Assembly (NCBI GenBank): GCA_963931435.1
Contig: OZ007012.1
Span: 372,001-436,000, forward strand
From: Coprousia sp963931435
GTDB taxonomy: Bacteria > Actinomycetota > Coriobacteriia > Coriobacteriales > Coriobacteriaceae
Direction: 5' to 3'
DNA: 64,000 nt
The first letter of the stretch is position 1. Every line of letters begins with the position of its first letter. The translations under genes and the position numbers were made by a program. Below are positions 22,785 through 31,132 of the stretch, piece by piece. Below the pieces are notes generated by a model that had not been told where the DNA came from, made no database searches, and saw only the letters and a program-made list of their open reading frames with translations.

Positions 22785-23128
22785 TCATCCCAGCCGTCTT
22801 CAATATCTCCGAGCCCATGGTCTTCGGCGTGCCCATCATGCTCAACCCCATCATCTTCATCCCGTTCATCCTGAACGTCGTCATCACGGTGTGCATCTGC
22901 TGGGCCGGCTTCGCTATCGGCTTTTTCCAGCCGCCCTACGTCATGCTCATGACGGTGCTCCCGATGTTCTTCGGTGAGTTCCTGATGTCCATGGCATGGC
23001 AGAACCTGCTCATCCCCGTCGTCGCCTTCGTGGTCGCCTTCATCGTCTACGCCCCGTTCGTGAAGATCTACGACAAGCAGTGCCTCGCGCGCGAGGCCGC
23101 CGAGGAGGCTGCCGCCCAGGAAGCGTAA
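22785..23128 (+). pseudogene. C-terminal remnant of a PTS EIIC permease
   Basis: From about 22785 the frame reads EGIIPAVFNISEPMVFGVPI and continues to a normal EIIC end (PPYVMLMTVLPMFFGEFLM; YAPFVKIYDKQCLA). This is the last 115 residues of a cellobiose-type EIIC; the first 330 are missing. An internal ATG at 22817 exists but has no ribosome site. It probably arose by a deletion that joined a regulator start to an EIIC end. It closely resembles the intact EIIC at 17756-19081. Confidence 0.75.
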
Positions 23129-23179
23129 GGGCCGTCTGCGACCTGTGCCCGCCCGTGCCTGCAGGTCCGCGCGGGCGGG

Positions 23180-23185
23180 CATAAT
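23180..23185 (+). promoter_or_regulatory. -10 box of the first GH1 gene
   Basis: CATAAT lies 60 bp before the ATG, after the EIIC remnant. A GCGCGGGCGGGC stretch precedes it. The next 30 bases contain GGTCAAGCGCCCGCC and GGCGGGC, which could form a hairpin. Confidence 0.4.
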
Positions 23186-23245
23186 CCTCTCAAGGTCAAG
23201 CGCCCGCCGTTCGCGGCGGGCATCTCGAAGCAAAGGAGTTGCATC

Positions 23246-24730
23246 ATGGAGAAAGCGTTTCCCGAGGGCTTCTTCTGGGGCGGTGCCACCGCAGCCAACC
23301 AGTGCGAGGGCGCCTGGAACGTGGACGGGCGCGGCCCCGCCAAGACCGATGTCACCACGGGTGGCACGGCGACCGAGTCGCGCAAGCTCACCTACCGCAT
23401 GCCGGATGGCACCGAGGGCGCCGTGGCGGGCTCGTTCCTCGGCGGGTCCATTCCCGAGGGCGCCAAGCTCGCGGTGATCGACGGCTACTATTACCCCAAC
23501 CACGACGGCATCGACTTCTACCACCACTACAAGGAGGACATCGCGCTGTTCGCCGAGATGGGCTTCAAGATGTTCCGCATGTCCATCTCCTGGAGCCGCA
23601 TCTTCCCAGCGGGCACCGAGACCGAGCCCAACCAGGCGGGCCTCGATTTCTACCGCAGCGTGTTCGAGGAGCTGCGCGCCCACGACATCGAGCCGCTCGT
23701 GACCATCAGCCACTACGACACGCCCCTCTACATCGAGGAGGAGCTGGGCGGCTGGGCCAACCGCCAGGTTATCGACCTATGGGACCGCTTCGTGGACACC
23801 ATCTTCCACGCGTACCGGGGTCTCGTGACCTACTGGCTCACGTTCAACGAGATCAACAGCATGCTCATGGGCAAGGTCTTTGGGTCGGCCGCGCCCAAGG
23901 GGGCGTTCCAAGGCAGCTACCAGGCGCTGCACAACCAGTTCGTGGCGAGCGCCCGTGCCGTGCAGTTGGCGCACGCCATCGACCAGGACTACCGCGTGGG
24001 CTGCATGATCGCCGGCATGGTGGACTATCCGCTCACCTGCGATCCCAAGGACGTGCTCAAGACCCAGAAGCAGATGCAGGAGTCGTTCTGGTACTGCGGC
24101 GACGTCATGGTGCGCGGCGCCTACCCGGCCTATGCCGAGCGCATGTGGGAGGAAGACGGCGTCCGCATCGAGATGGGTGAGCACGATCTTGAGGAGATCG
24201 CGCTCGGCGCGGTCGACTTCTACACGTTCTCGTACTACATGACCTCGTGCGTGACCACGCACGACGACGTCGCGCTCGACGGCGCCGGCAACCTTACCAT
24301 GGGCGCCAAGAACCCCTATCTTGAGTACTCGGACTGGGGATGGAGCAAGGATCCAGACGGCCTGCGCTACATCCTGAACGAGATCTACAGCCGCTACGAG
24401 GTGCCCATCATGGTGGTGGAGAACGGCTTGGGCGCCATCGACACGGTGGAGGAGGACGGCTCCATCCACGATCCGTACCGTATCGATTACCTGCGCAGCC
24501 ACGTCAAGGCCATGAAGGAGGCCATCGGTGACGGCGTCGACCTCATCGCGTACACGCCGTGGGGCTGCATCGACCTGGTGAGCGCGAGCACGGGCGAGAT
24601 GCACAAGCGCTACGGCTTCATCTACGTCGACCGCCACGATGACGGCACGGGCACCTTCAAGCGCACGCCCAAGGACAGCTTCTACTGGTACCAGAAGGTC
24701 ATCGCCACCAACGGCGAGGATCTGGACTAG
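23246..24730 (+). CDS. GH1 6-phospho-beta-glucosidase (array member 1)
   Basis: A 494-residue family GH1 enzyme with the acid/base Glu202 in TFNEIN and nucleophile Glu392 in VVENGLG. The late segment SASTGEMHKRYGFIYVD carries the Ser, Lys and Tyr that bind the 6-phosphate in this group, so the substrate is a PTS-phosphorylated beta-glucoside rather than a free one. It starts FPEGFFWGGATAANQCEGAW, as GH1 proteins do. Residues 35-78 are longer than in members 3 and 4. The ribosome site is AAAGGAG. It is the first of six GH1 genes. Confidence 0.93.
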   Translation: MEKAFPEGFFWGGATAANQCEGAWNVDGRGPAKTDVTTGGTATESRKLTYRMPDGTEGAVAGSFLGGSIPEGAKLAVIDGYYYPNHDGIDFYHHYKEDIALFAEMGFKMFRMSISWSRIFPAGTETEPNQAGLDFYRSVFEELRAHDIEPLVTISHYDTPLYIEEELGGWANRQVIDLWDRFVDTIFHAYRGLVTYWLTFNEINSMLMGKVFGSAAPKGAFQGSYQALHNQFVASARAVQLAHAIDQDYRVGCMIAGMVDYPLTCDPKDVLKTQKQMQESFWYCGDVMVRGAYPAYAERMWEEDGVRIEMGEHDLEEIALGAVDFYTFSYYMTSCVTTHDDVALDGAGNLTMGAKNPYLEYSDWGWSKDPDGLRYILNEIYSRYEVPIMVVENGLGAIDTVEEDGSIHDPYRIDYLRSHVKAMKEAIGDGVDLIAYTPWGCIDLVSASTGEMHKRYGFIYVDRHDDGTGTFKRTPKDSFYWYQKVIATNGEDLD

Positions 24731-24796
24731 TCTCGTGCGGCGCAGGCCTGCCTGAAACGGCGGGCCAGCCCGTTCTGCGCCGAGCAGCTCCCCTTT

Positions 24797-24828
24797 CGAG
24801 GCGGTTCCGTCGATTCGGAGCCGCCTCG
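24797..24828 (+). terminator. Hairpin after GH1 member 1
   Basis: CGAGGCGG and CCGCCTCG form an 8-bp stem extended inward by TCCG/CGGA. Only a short T-poor tail follows. It lies 65 bp after the stop. Confidence 0.55.
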
Positions 24829-24907
24829 CGTTCTGTATGGGGGTTTATCCTCGTTCGCGCAGCTAGATGGCTAGCAAGATGGCGTATTGAAAAAAGGTAT
24901 GGCTACC

Positions 24908-24957
24908 AAAAATGATAGGTACAGCTAACAAAAATAGGAGCTGTATCTATCATTTTT
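24908..24957. terminator. Long AT-rich inverted repeat with T run
   Basis: Nineteen-bp arms (24908-24926 and 24939-24957), 18 of 19 pairing, end in TTTTTT on one side and begin with AAAAA on the other, so it can terminate in both directions. It lies in an AT-rich patch (about 24880-24960) that stands out from the GC-rich surroundings. The rest of the 550-bp gap 24731-25280 holds the TGTCA module below and no gene I can support. Confidence 0.65.
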
Positions 24958-25000
24958 TGAAATCCATTGCAGGGATGAGGACGACGGGGCGTGAAGATGA

Positions 25001-25057
25001 GGTGTCAAAACATGTCAAAAGAGAGGCCGTTCCGGAATCGCGCTGAAAAGACGTGTC
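25001..25057. promoter_or_regulatory. TGTCA-repeat module upstream of GH1 member 2
   Basis: GGTGTCAAAACATGTCA (25001-25017) and, 44 bp from its start, GAAAAGACGTGTC (25045-25057). A very similar pair with nearly equal spacing lies before GH1 member 5 (34469-34526). Probably a shared operator. The protein is unknown; the nearby RpiR regulator is one candidate. Confidence 0.5.
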
Positions 25058-25280
25058 AGGTGCCGGGGCGCGGTGTGCACGGGTTCCGGCCGGGGGAATA
25101 AACGGACCGATCATGTGCCTCGGGCGGCCGGACTGCCCGTTCACTGCGTTCTCGTGTGCGAGAATGCCACTTCTGACCGTCTGAGAGAGGCTGAATGTGG
25201 CAGACCCGCACACGGGAACGCGGACGGGGCGGCTGCAGCACGGCGGACCGGGGCGCGCAACGACGAAACGAGGAGGAGAC

Positions 25281-26762
25281 ATGGCATTTCGCGAGGACTT
25301 CCTGTGGGGCGGCGCCACCGCCGCCAACCAGTTCGAGGGCGGCTGGGACGAGGGTGGCAAGGGTCCCAACACCTCGGACGTGCTCACCAACGGCAGCCAC
25401 ACCGTGCCGCGCCGCGTGACCTGGATCAAGCCCGAGATCGGTGAGACGGGCACCACGAGCTTCTTCGAGATGGGCGTCTCCGGCCTGCCTGAGGGCGCGG
25501 TCCCTGCGGTGCTCGACGGTTATTACTACCCCAGCCACGTGGCCACCGATTTCTACCACCACTACGCCGAGGACATCGCCCTCATGGGCGAGATGGGCTT
25601 CAAGACCTTCCGCCTGTCGATGAACTGGGCGCGCATCTTCCCCAACGGCGACGACGAGGTGCCCAACGAGGAGGGCCTGGCCTTCTACGACAAGGTGTTC
25701 GATGAGTGCAAGAAGTACGGCATCGAGCCGCTCGTCACGCTCAGCCACTACGAGACGCCGCTCAACCTGGCCGTGAAGTACGGCGGCTGGAAGGATCGCC
25801 GCCTGGTCGAGTTCTTCGTGCGCTACGCCACCTGCGTGATGAAGCGCTACCTCGGCAAGGTGAAGTACTACCTCACCTTCAACGAGATCAACGTCATGAG
25901 CATGATGCCCTTTATGGGCGGTGGCCTGACCGAGCCCACCGAGCAGAACAAGGCACAGGCGGCGCACAACCAGTTCATCGCCTCGGCGCTCACCGTTAAG
26001 GCTGCGCATGAGCTGTCGCCCGAGCTCAAGATCGGCCAGATGCTCGCCTACTCCTGCTCGTACCCCTTCACGGCCGACCCGGCCGACGACCTGCTGGTCA
26101 TGGAGCGCGACCATGGCACCTTGTGGTACTCCGACGTCCAGACGGGCGGCTACTACCCCGAGTACCGCAAGAAGGAGATGGAGCGCAAGGGCATCAAGCT
26201 CGAGATGGAGCCCGGCGACGAGGAGCTGCTGGCCACCTACCCGGCTGATTTCCTGTCCTTCTCCTGCTACGGCGGCTCCACCATTACCACGCACAACGAG
26301 GGCGACGGCGTCGGCGGCAACTTCGTGATGGGCGTCGAGAACCCCTATCTGGAGACCAACGCCTGGGGCTGGGCGACCGACCCGTACTGCCTGCGTCTCA
26401 CGCTCAACAAGCTCTACGACCGCTACCGCAAGCCGCTGTGGATCGTTGAGAACGGCATCGGCTGGAGCGACGTGGTCGAGGAGGACGGCTCCATCCACGA
26501 CGACTACCGCATCGACTACCTGCGCAAGAACATCCAGAGCATGCGCGATGCCGTGACGCTCGACGGCGTGGACCTCATGGGCTACACCATGTGGGGCTGC
26601 ATCGACCTGGTGAGTTGCGGCACCGGTGAGATGCGCAAGCGCTATGGGTTCGTCTACGTCGACCGCGACGACGAGGGCAAGGGCACCCTTGCGCGCTCGA
26701 AGAAGGACAGCTTCGAATGGTACAAGAAGGTCATCGCCACCAACGGCGAGGACCTGGACTAG
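25281..26762 (+). CDS. GH1 6-phospho-beta-glucosidase (array member 2)
   Basis: A 493-residue GH1 enzyme with acid/base Glu202 (TFNEIN) and nucleophile Glu390 (VENGIGW). The phosphate-binding segment SCGTGEMRKRYGFVYVD is present. The start is the ATG at 25281 with AGGAGGAG upstream; the open frame before it is leader DNA. It differs from member 1 mainly at residues 30-80 and in the aglycone loops, which suggests a different glycoside range. It stands behind its own leader with the TGTCA module, so it may be controlled separately. Confidence 0.93.
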   Translation: MAFREDFLWGGATAANQFEGGWDEGGKGPNTSDVLTNGSHTVPRRVTWIKPEIGETGTTSFFEMGVSGLPEGAVPAVLDGYYYPSHVATDFYHHYAEDIALMGEMGFKTFRLSMNWARIFPNGDDEVPNEEGLAFYDKVFDECKKYGIEPLVTLSHYETPLNLAVKYGGWKDRRLVEFFVRYATCVMKRYLGKVKYYLTFNEINVMSMMPFMGGGLTEPTEQNKAQAAHNQFIASALTVKAAHELSPELKIGQMLAYSCSYPFTADPADDLLVMERDHGTLWYSDVQTGGYYPEYRKKEMERKGIKLEMEPGDEELLATYPADFLSFSCYGGSTITTHNEGDGVGGNFVMGVENPYLETNAWGWATDPYCLRLTLNKLYDRYRKPLWIVENGIGWSDVVEEDGSIHDDYRIDYLRKNIQSMRDAVTLDGVDLMGYTMWGCIDLVSCGTGEMRKRYGFVYVDRDDEGKGTLARSKKDSFEWYKKVIATNGEDLD

Positions 26763-26773
26763 CTTCACCCGGC

Positions 26774-26800
26774 ACGGGCCCGCTGCCACGGCGGGCCCGT
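26774..26800 (+). terminator. Hairpin after GH1 member 2
   Basis: A perfect 10-bp stem ACGGGCCCGC/GCGGGCCCGT lies 12 bp after the stop, with no T run. It is likely a weak terminator or an mRNA 3' protector. Confidence 0.5.
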
Positions 26801-26933
26801 TGGCGGCAGCTGACCCAGTCTTGCGCCGGCGCCCGCGCACCCGGTCCGTTCGTTCGCGTGGTTTCCGCTGCTTGTGGCAGCGGATGCGACCGAACGGGCC
26901 GCGCGCCGCGCGCGGGGGACGGGTAGAATCCGG

Positions 26934-26939
26934 CCGGAG
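26934..26939 (+). promoter_or_regulatory. -10 box of GH1 member 3
   Basis: TAGAAT lies 54 bp before the ATG. It suggests that the third GH1 gene also has its own promoter. Confidence 0.45.
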
Positions 26940-26993
26940 GCGCAGGGGTCCGTGCGATGGGGCGCGGGCGCCTGCAAGACGAAAGGAGCAACC

Positions 26994-28427
26994 ATGGCAT
27001 TTCCCGAGGGCTTCCTGTGGGGCGCGAGCTCCTCGGCCGCGCAGGTCGAGGGCGCGTGGGACGAGGACGGCCGCGGCCCCTCCACCTGGGACTTCCGCAA
27101 GCCCAATCCCGGTACGTGCAGCTTCCACTACACGAGCGACTTCTACCACCACTACAAGGAGGACATCGCCCTCATGGCCGAGATGGGCTTCAAGGCGTAC
27201 CGCTTCTCCATCAGCTGGAGCCGCGTGATCCCCGAGGGCGAGGGCGCCGTCAACCCGGCGGGCATCGAGTTCTACCACAACGTCTTCGATGAGCTGCACA
27301 AGTACGGCATCGAGCCCGTGGTGACCATCTACCACTTCGATCTGCCGCAGGCGCTGCAGGACAAGTACGACGGCGACTGGACGGACCGCCGCCTCATGGA
27401 CGCCTACGTGAACTACTGCCGCGTGCTGTTCGAGAACTACAAGGATGATGTCAAGTACTGGCTCACCTACAACGAGCAGAACATGCTCATCTTCTTCGGC
27501 GCGGTGGACATGCTGGGCTCCAGCGCCAGAGGCGTGGCCCAGCTCTACAACGAGGCCCACTGCCAGCTCGTGGCGCAGGCGCGCGCCATCAAGCTCTGCC
27601 ATGAGATGTGCCCGGACGCCAAGATCGGCCCGGCGCCCAACATCACCACGAGCTATCCGGCAACGAGTTCGCCCGAGGACTACATCGCCGCGCTCAACAT
27701 GGACGACCTGCGCAACAACTTCTACCTCGACGCGCTGTGCCTGGGGCGCTATCCGGCGAGCGTGATCCGCTGGCTCGACCACCAGGGCATCAAGCTGGAT
27801 ATCCAGCCCGGCGACATGGAGGAGCTCGCGAGCTGCCACCCCGATTTCATCGGCTTCAACTGCTACGGCAACGACACCACCCGGGCGCTCGGCTGGATCG
27901 ACCAGGATCTCTCGGCCCTCAAGGACGGCGACAACCGCCAGATGAGCTACCTCAAGGCGCTCATGCAGAAGCCGGGCATCGGCGAGGCCGTCGAGAACCC
28001 CGGGTTCGCGGTGAACTCCGTCGACGGCAACAGGTTCGACCCGTGGTGCATCCGCGTGACGGCGCGCCGCCTCACCGATCGCTACCGCCTGCCGGTACTC
28101 ATCACCGAGAACGGCTACGGCCGCCCCGACACGCTCGAGGCCGACGGCACCGTGCACGACCAGTACCGCATCGAGCACCTGCGCGAGACCATCCGCCAGA
28201 TGGAGATCGGCATCGAGGAGGGCGCCGACATCCTGGGCTACTGCCCGTGGAGCGCGATGGACCTCACCTCCACGCGCGAGGGCTGCACCAAGCGCTACGG
28301 CTTCATCTACGTCGACCGCGACGAGGATGACGAGGCCATGAGGGACGCGCCGATGAAGCGCTACCGGAAGGACAGCTTCTACTGGTACAAGAAGGTCATC
28401 GCCAGCAACGGTGCCGATCTGGACTAG
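26994..28427 (+). CDS. GH1 beta-glucosidase, divergent (array member 3)
   Basis: A 477-residue GH1 enzyme, the most divergent of the six. It starts FPEGFLWGASSSAAQVEGAW rather than WGGATAAN. The acid/base Glu161 sits in TYNEQN and the nucleophile Glu372 in ITENGYG. The end TSTREGCTKRYGFIYVD keeps the Lys and Tyr of the phosphate site. It lacks the 40-residue loop near residue 35 present in members 1 and 2. Probably a 6-phospho-beta-glycosidase of another specificity. The ribosome site is GAAAGGAG. Confidence 0.9.
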   Translation: MAFPEGFLWGASSSAAQVEGAWDEDGRGPSTWDFRKPNPGTCSFHYTSDFYHHYKEDIALMAEMGFKAYRFSISWSRVIPEGEGAVNPAGIEFYHNVFDELHKYGIEPVVTIYHFDLPQALQDKYDGDWTDRRLMDAYVNYCRVLFENYKDDVKYWLTYNEQNMLIFFGAVDMLGSSARGVAQLYNEAHCQLVAQARAIKLCHEMCPDAKIGPAPNITTSYPATSSPEDYIAALNMDDLRNNFYLDALCLGRYPASVIRWLDHQGIKLDIQPGDMEELASCHPDFIGFNCYGNDTTRALGWIDQDLSALKDGDNRQMSYLKALMQKPGIGEAVENPGFAVNSVDGNRFDPWCIRVTARRLTDRYRLPVLITENGYGRPDTLEADGTVHDQYRIEHLRETIRQMEIGIEEGADILGYCPWSAMDLTSTREGCTKRYGFIYVDRDEDDEAMRDAPMKRYRKDSFYWYKKVIASNGADLD

Positions 28428-28491
28428 GCGGTCTGGATCAGGTGATCTGGCGAGTCCGGTGCCGCGGTGGCATGGGCGGGCGCATATCGGG

Positions 28492-28497
28492 TACGAT
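28492..28497 (+). promoter_or_regulatory. -10 box of the Bax-inhibitor-1 gene
   Basis: TACGAT lies 74 bp before the start. It is weaker than the other -10 boxes listed. Confidence 0.3.
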
Positions 28498-28565
28498 GAC
28501 GGGAACCTGTTCGCCCGAAACCCGCGGCGCCGGCGCGCCGGACCGCGGTGGCAAAGGAGGCTCGC

Positions 28566-29255
28566 ATGAATGAGCTGGAGCAATACGGCAGCCCCATCTT
28601 CGAGGAGGGTCCTGCCCCGCGCGTCATCTCGCGCCGTCTGTACAACGCCGTCCTCGCCGGGTTGGTGCTGCTCTCCTTCGCGGTGATGGCGCTGTGTTCG
28701 AACATCACCGGCACCCTCGAGTTCGTGATGTTCTACGCACGCAACGCGATGCTCATGACCATCCTGCCCTTGGTTGGGACGTTCGGCGGCCTCATCGCCA
28801 TGAGCGTCGGCAAGGCGCGCGAGAACCTCGCGGTCGCCTTCGCCGGCTACGTGCTGTTCACCCTCACGTTCGGGTTCACCACCTCAACCGTTCTGGCGTA
28901 CTACTCGCTCGACAGCATCTCGCTGGCGCTCTCCGCCACGGCGGGCATCATGGTGGTCTTCGGCGTGGCGGGCCTGGCGTTCCCGCGGTTCTTCGCCCGC
29001 ATCCAGGGCGTGCTCGTCGTGGGGCTTTTGGCCGTCATCGGCATCGAGTTCCTCATGATGATCTTCGGCGTGCACCAGAGCTTCATGGATATCGCGGTCA
29101 TCGTGCTGTTCTGCGGATTCATCGGCTACGACGTGTTCCGTGCCTCCACGGCCGTGCCCACGCTCACCAACGCCGTGTGGTACGCCATCGAGCTCTATCT
29201 GGACATCATCAACGTGTTTCTGCGCCTGCTGTCGTTGTTCGGTCGCAGGGACTAG
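28566..29255 (+). CDS. Bax inhibitor-1/YccA family membrane protein
   Basis: A 229-residue protein with seven hydrophobic helices and the BI-1 family C-terminus (IELYLDIINVFLRLLSLFG, then RRD). Bacterial members are thought to conduct calcium or to modulate membrane proteases; the role is not settled. The ATG follows AAAGGAGGCTCGC. It sits between GH1 genes without an obvious link and probably has its own promoter. Confidence 0.88.
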   Translation: MNELEQYGSPIFEEGPAPRVISRRLYNAVLAGLVLLSFAVMALCSNITGTLEFVMFYARNAMLMTILPLVGTFGGLIAMSVGKARENLAVAFAGYVLFTLTFGFTTSTVLAYYSLDSISLALSATAGIMVVFGVAGLAFPRFFARIQGVLVVGLLAVIGIEFLMMIFGVHQSFMDIAVIVLFCGFIGYDVFRASTAVPTLTNAVWYAIELYLDIINVFLRLLSLFGRRD

Positions 29256-29319
29256 GTTCTGCCACCACCCAAGCTCCTCCATCATCCCGGAAAGAGCTCG
29301 GGAGCGGGGCGCCTGATCT

Positions 29320-29370
29320 GCCTCCCATTTCCTGGACGGGAAAGCGACGTCCTTGAGATGGGAGGCTTTT
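29320..29370 (+). terminator. Terminator of the Bax-inhibitor-1 gene
   Basis: An outer 9-bp stem GCCTCCCAT/ATGGGAGGC with an inner GGACG/CGTCC stem is followed by TTTTCT. It lies 65 bp after the stop. Confidence 0.8.
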
Positions 29371-29491
29371 CTATAGCGATGCGCGACGGGCCCGCGAGGG
29401 ACGGGCGTGCCAGGACGTGCCAGACGGCGCCTCCGGTCGAAAAAACATGCCCGATGGCTGAATGGGGGCTCGAGGACGCCGCGGGGTCGGG

Positions 29492-29497
29492 GATAAT
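29492..29497 (+). promoter_or_regulatory. -10 box of GH1 member 4
   Basis: GATAAT lies 62 bp before the ATG, in the 303-bp gap 29256-29558 that otherwise holds only the terminator. Confidence 0.45.
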
Positions 29498-29558
29498 AGG
29501 CGCGACGGATCAACGCGGGGCGCCGATGCGGCGCGCCGGACGAGCGAAGGAGGATGCC

Positions 29559-30986
29559 ATGGCATTTCCCGAGGGTTTCCTGTGGGGCGGGGCTACCGCT
29601 GCCAACCAGTGCGAGGGCGGCTACGACGAGGGCGGCCGCGGCCTGGCCAACGTCGATGTGATGCCGCACGGTCCCGAGCGCTTTAAGGTTGGTGCCGGCG
29701 TGCGCAAGATGCTCGACTTTGAGCCCGGGTTCTACTATCCCGCGCAGCAGGCGATCGACATGTACCACCGCTACAAGGAGGATATCGCCCTCTTTGCCGA
29801 GATGGGCTTCAAGACCTACCGCCTCTCCATCGGCTGGACGCGCATCTTCCCCTTGGGCGACGAGCTCGAGCCCAACGAGGAGGGCCTGGCGTTTTACGAG
29901 GACCTCTTCCGCGAGTGCAAGAAGTACGGCATCGAGCCGCTCGTCACCATCACGCACTTTGACTGCCCGATCCACCTCATCAAGGAGTACGGCGGCTGGC
30001 GCAACCGCAAGCTCATCGACTTCTACAAGCGTCTCGTGACGGTGCTCTTCAACCGCTACAAGGGCCTTGTTAAGTACTGGCTCACCTTCAACGAGATCAA
30101 CATGATCCTGCACCTGCCGTTTATGGGCGCCGGCCTTGTGTTTGAGGAGGGCGAGGACCGCGAGACCGTTGAGTACCAGGCCGCCCACCACGAGCTTGTT
30201 GCGAGCGCCTGGGCTACCAAGATCGCCCACGAGATCGACCCCGAGATGAAGGTCGGCTGCATGCTCGCTGCTGGTACGTACTACCCCTACAGCTGCCGTC
30301 CAGAGGACGTGCGCGCCGCGCAGCTCAAGAACCAGGAGAACTACTTCTTCGTTGACGTGCAGAGCCGCGGGTACTACCCGGCCTACGCGCTCAAGCAGCT
30401 TGAGCGCAAGGGCATCGACGTCGGCATGACCGAGGAGGACAAGCAGATCCTCGCCGAGAACACCGTCGACTTCATCTCGTTCAGCTACTACTCCACCCGC
30501 ACGGCTGCGGGCCCCGAGACGGTGGCCGATCAGACCGAGGGCAACGCCTTCTCTGGCGTGGAGAACCCCTACCTCGCCAAGAGCCAGTGGGGCTGGGCGA
30601 TCGACCCGCTCGGGTTCCGCATCACCATCAACGACCTGTGGGATCGCTATCAGAAGCCGCTCTTTGTGGTGGAGAACGGCCTCGGCGCCCGCGATGAGGT
30701 TGAGCCCGACGGCTCCATCAACGACGACTACCGCATCGACTACCTGCGCCAGCACATCGAGGCCATGCGCGACGCCATCACCGAGGACGGCGTGGAGATG
30801 CTCGGCTACACCACGTGGGGCCCGATCGACCTCGTCTCGGCCTCGACGGGCGAGATGTCCAAGCGTTACGGCTTTATCTACGTCGACCGCGACGACGCGG
30901 GCAACGGCACCCTCGCGCGCTCCCGGAAGAAGAGCTTCGCGTGGTACAAGAAGGTCATCGCCACCAACGGCGAGGACCTCGCGTAG
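29559..30986 (+). CDS. GH1 6-phospho-beta-glucosidase (array member 4)
   Basis: A 475-residue GH1 enzyme with acid/base Glu179 (TFNEIN), nucleophile Glu372 (VVENGLG) and phosphate segment SASTGEMSKRYGFIYVD. The start is the ATG at 29559 behind GAAGGAGGATGCC; another ATG at 29554 is out of frame. The gene uses noticeably more T-ending codons (GTT, TTT) than members 1-3, as member 6 also does, which hints at a different origin or age. It is followed by a hairpin and then the second IS110 copy. Confidence 0.93.
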   Translation: MAFPEGFLWGGATAANQCEGGYDEGGRGLANVDVMPHGPERFKVGAGVRKMLDFEPGFYYPAQQAIDMYHRYKEDIALFAEMGFKTYRLSIGWTRIFPLGDELEPNEEGLAFYEDLFRECKKYGIEPLVTITHFDCPIHLIKEYGGWRNRKLIDFYKRLVTVLFNRYKGLVKYWLTFNEINMILHLPFMGAGLVFEEGEDRETVEYQAAHHELVASAWATKIAHEIDPEMKVGCMLAAGTYYPYSCRPEDVRAAQLKNQENYFFVDVQSRGYYPAYALKQLERKGIDVGMTEEDKQILAENTVDFISFSYYSTRTAAGPETVADQTEGNAFSGVENPYLAKSQWGWAIDPLGFRITINDLWDRYQKPLFVVENGLGARDEVEPDGSINDDYRIDYLRQHIEAMRDAITEDGVEMLGYTTWGPIDLVSASTGEMSKRYGFIYVDRDDAGNGTLARSRKKSFAWYKKVIATNGEDLA

Positions 30987-31009
30987 CGTCGAGGCTGCCC
31001 GGGGTTTCG

Positions 31010-31033
31010 TCCGGGGCGCTTCGGCGCCCCGGA
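31010..31033 (+). terminator. UUCG-loop hairpin after GH1 member 4
   Basis: A 10-bp stem TCCGGGGCGC/GCGCCCCGGA closes on a TTCG tetraloop, 24 bp after the stop. There is no T run. Confidence 0.55.
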
Positions 31034-31132
31034 GCGCATCACGACGAGGAAAATCACCATTTTTGGGAGCGCCTGCGCGTCGCTGCACGGGGTCAGCCGA
31101 GAGAAGCCGACGCTCCTATTGTTTGTCAACCG

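Noticed and set aside
25056..28583. A 1175-codon minus-strand open frame across GH1 members 2 and 3
   Set aside because: Antisense shadow of two well-supported GH1 genes. Similar long frames lie opposite other GH1 genes, ligA and the importer operon.
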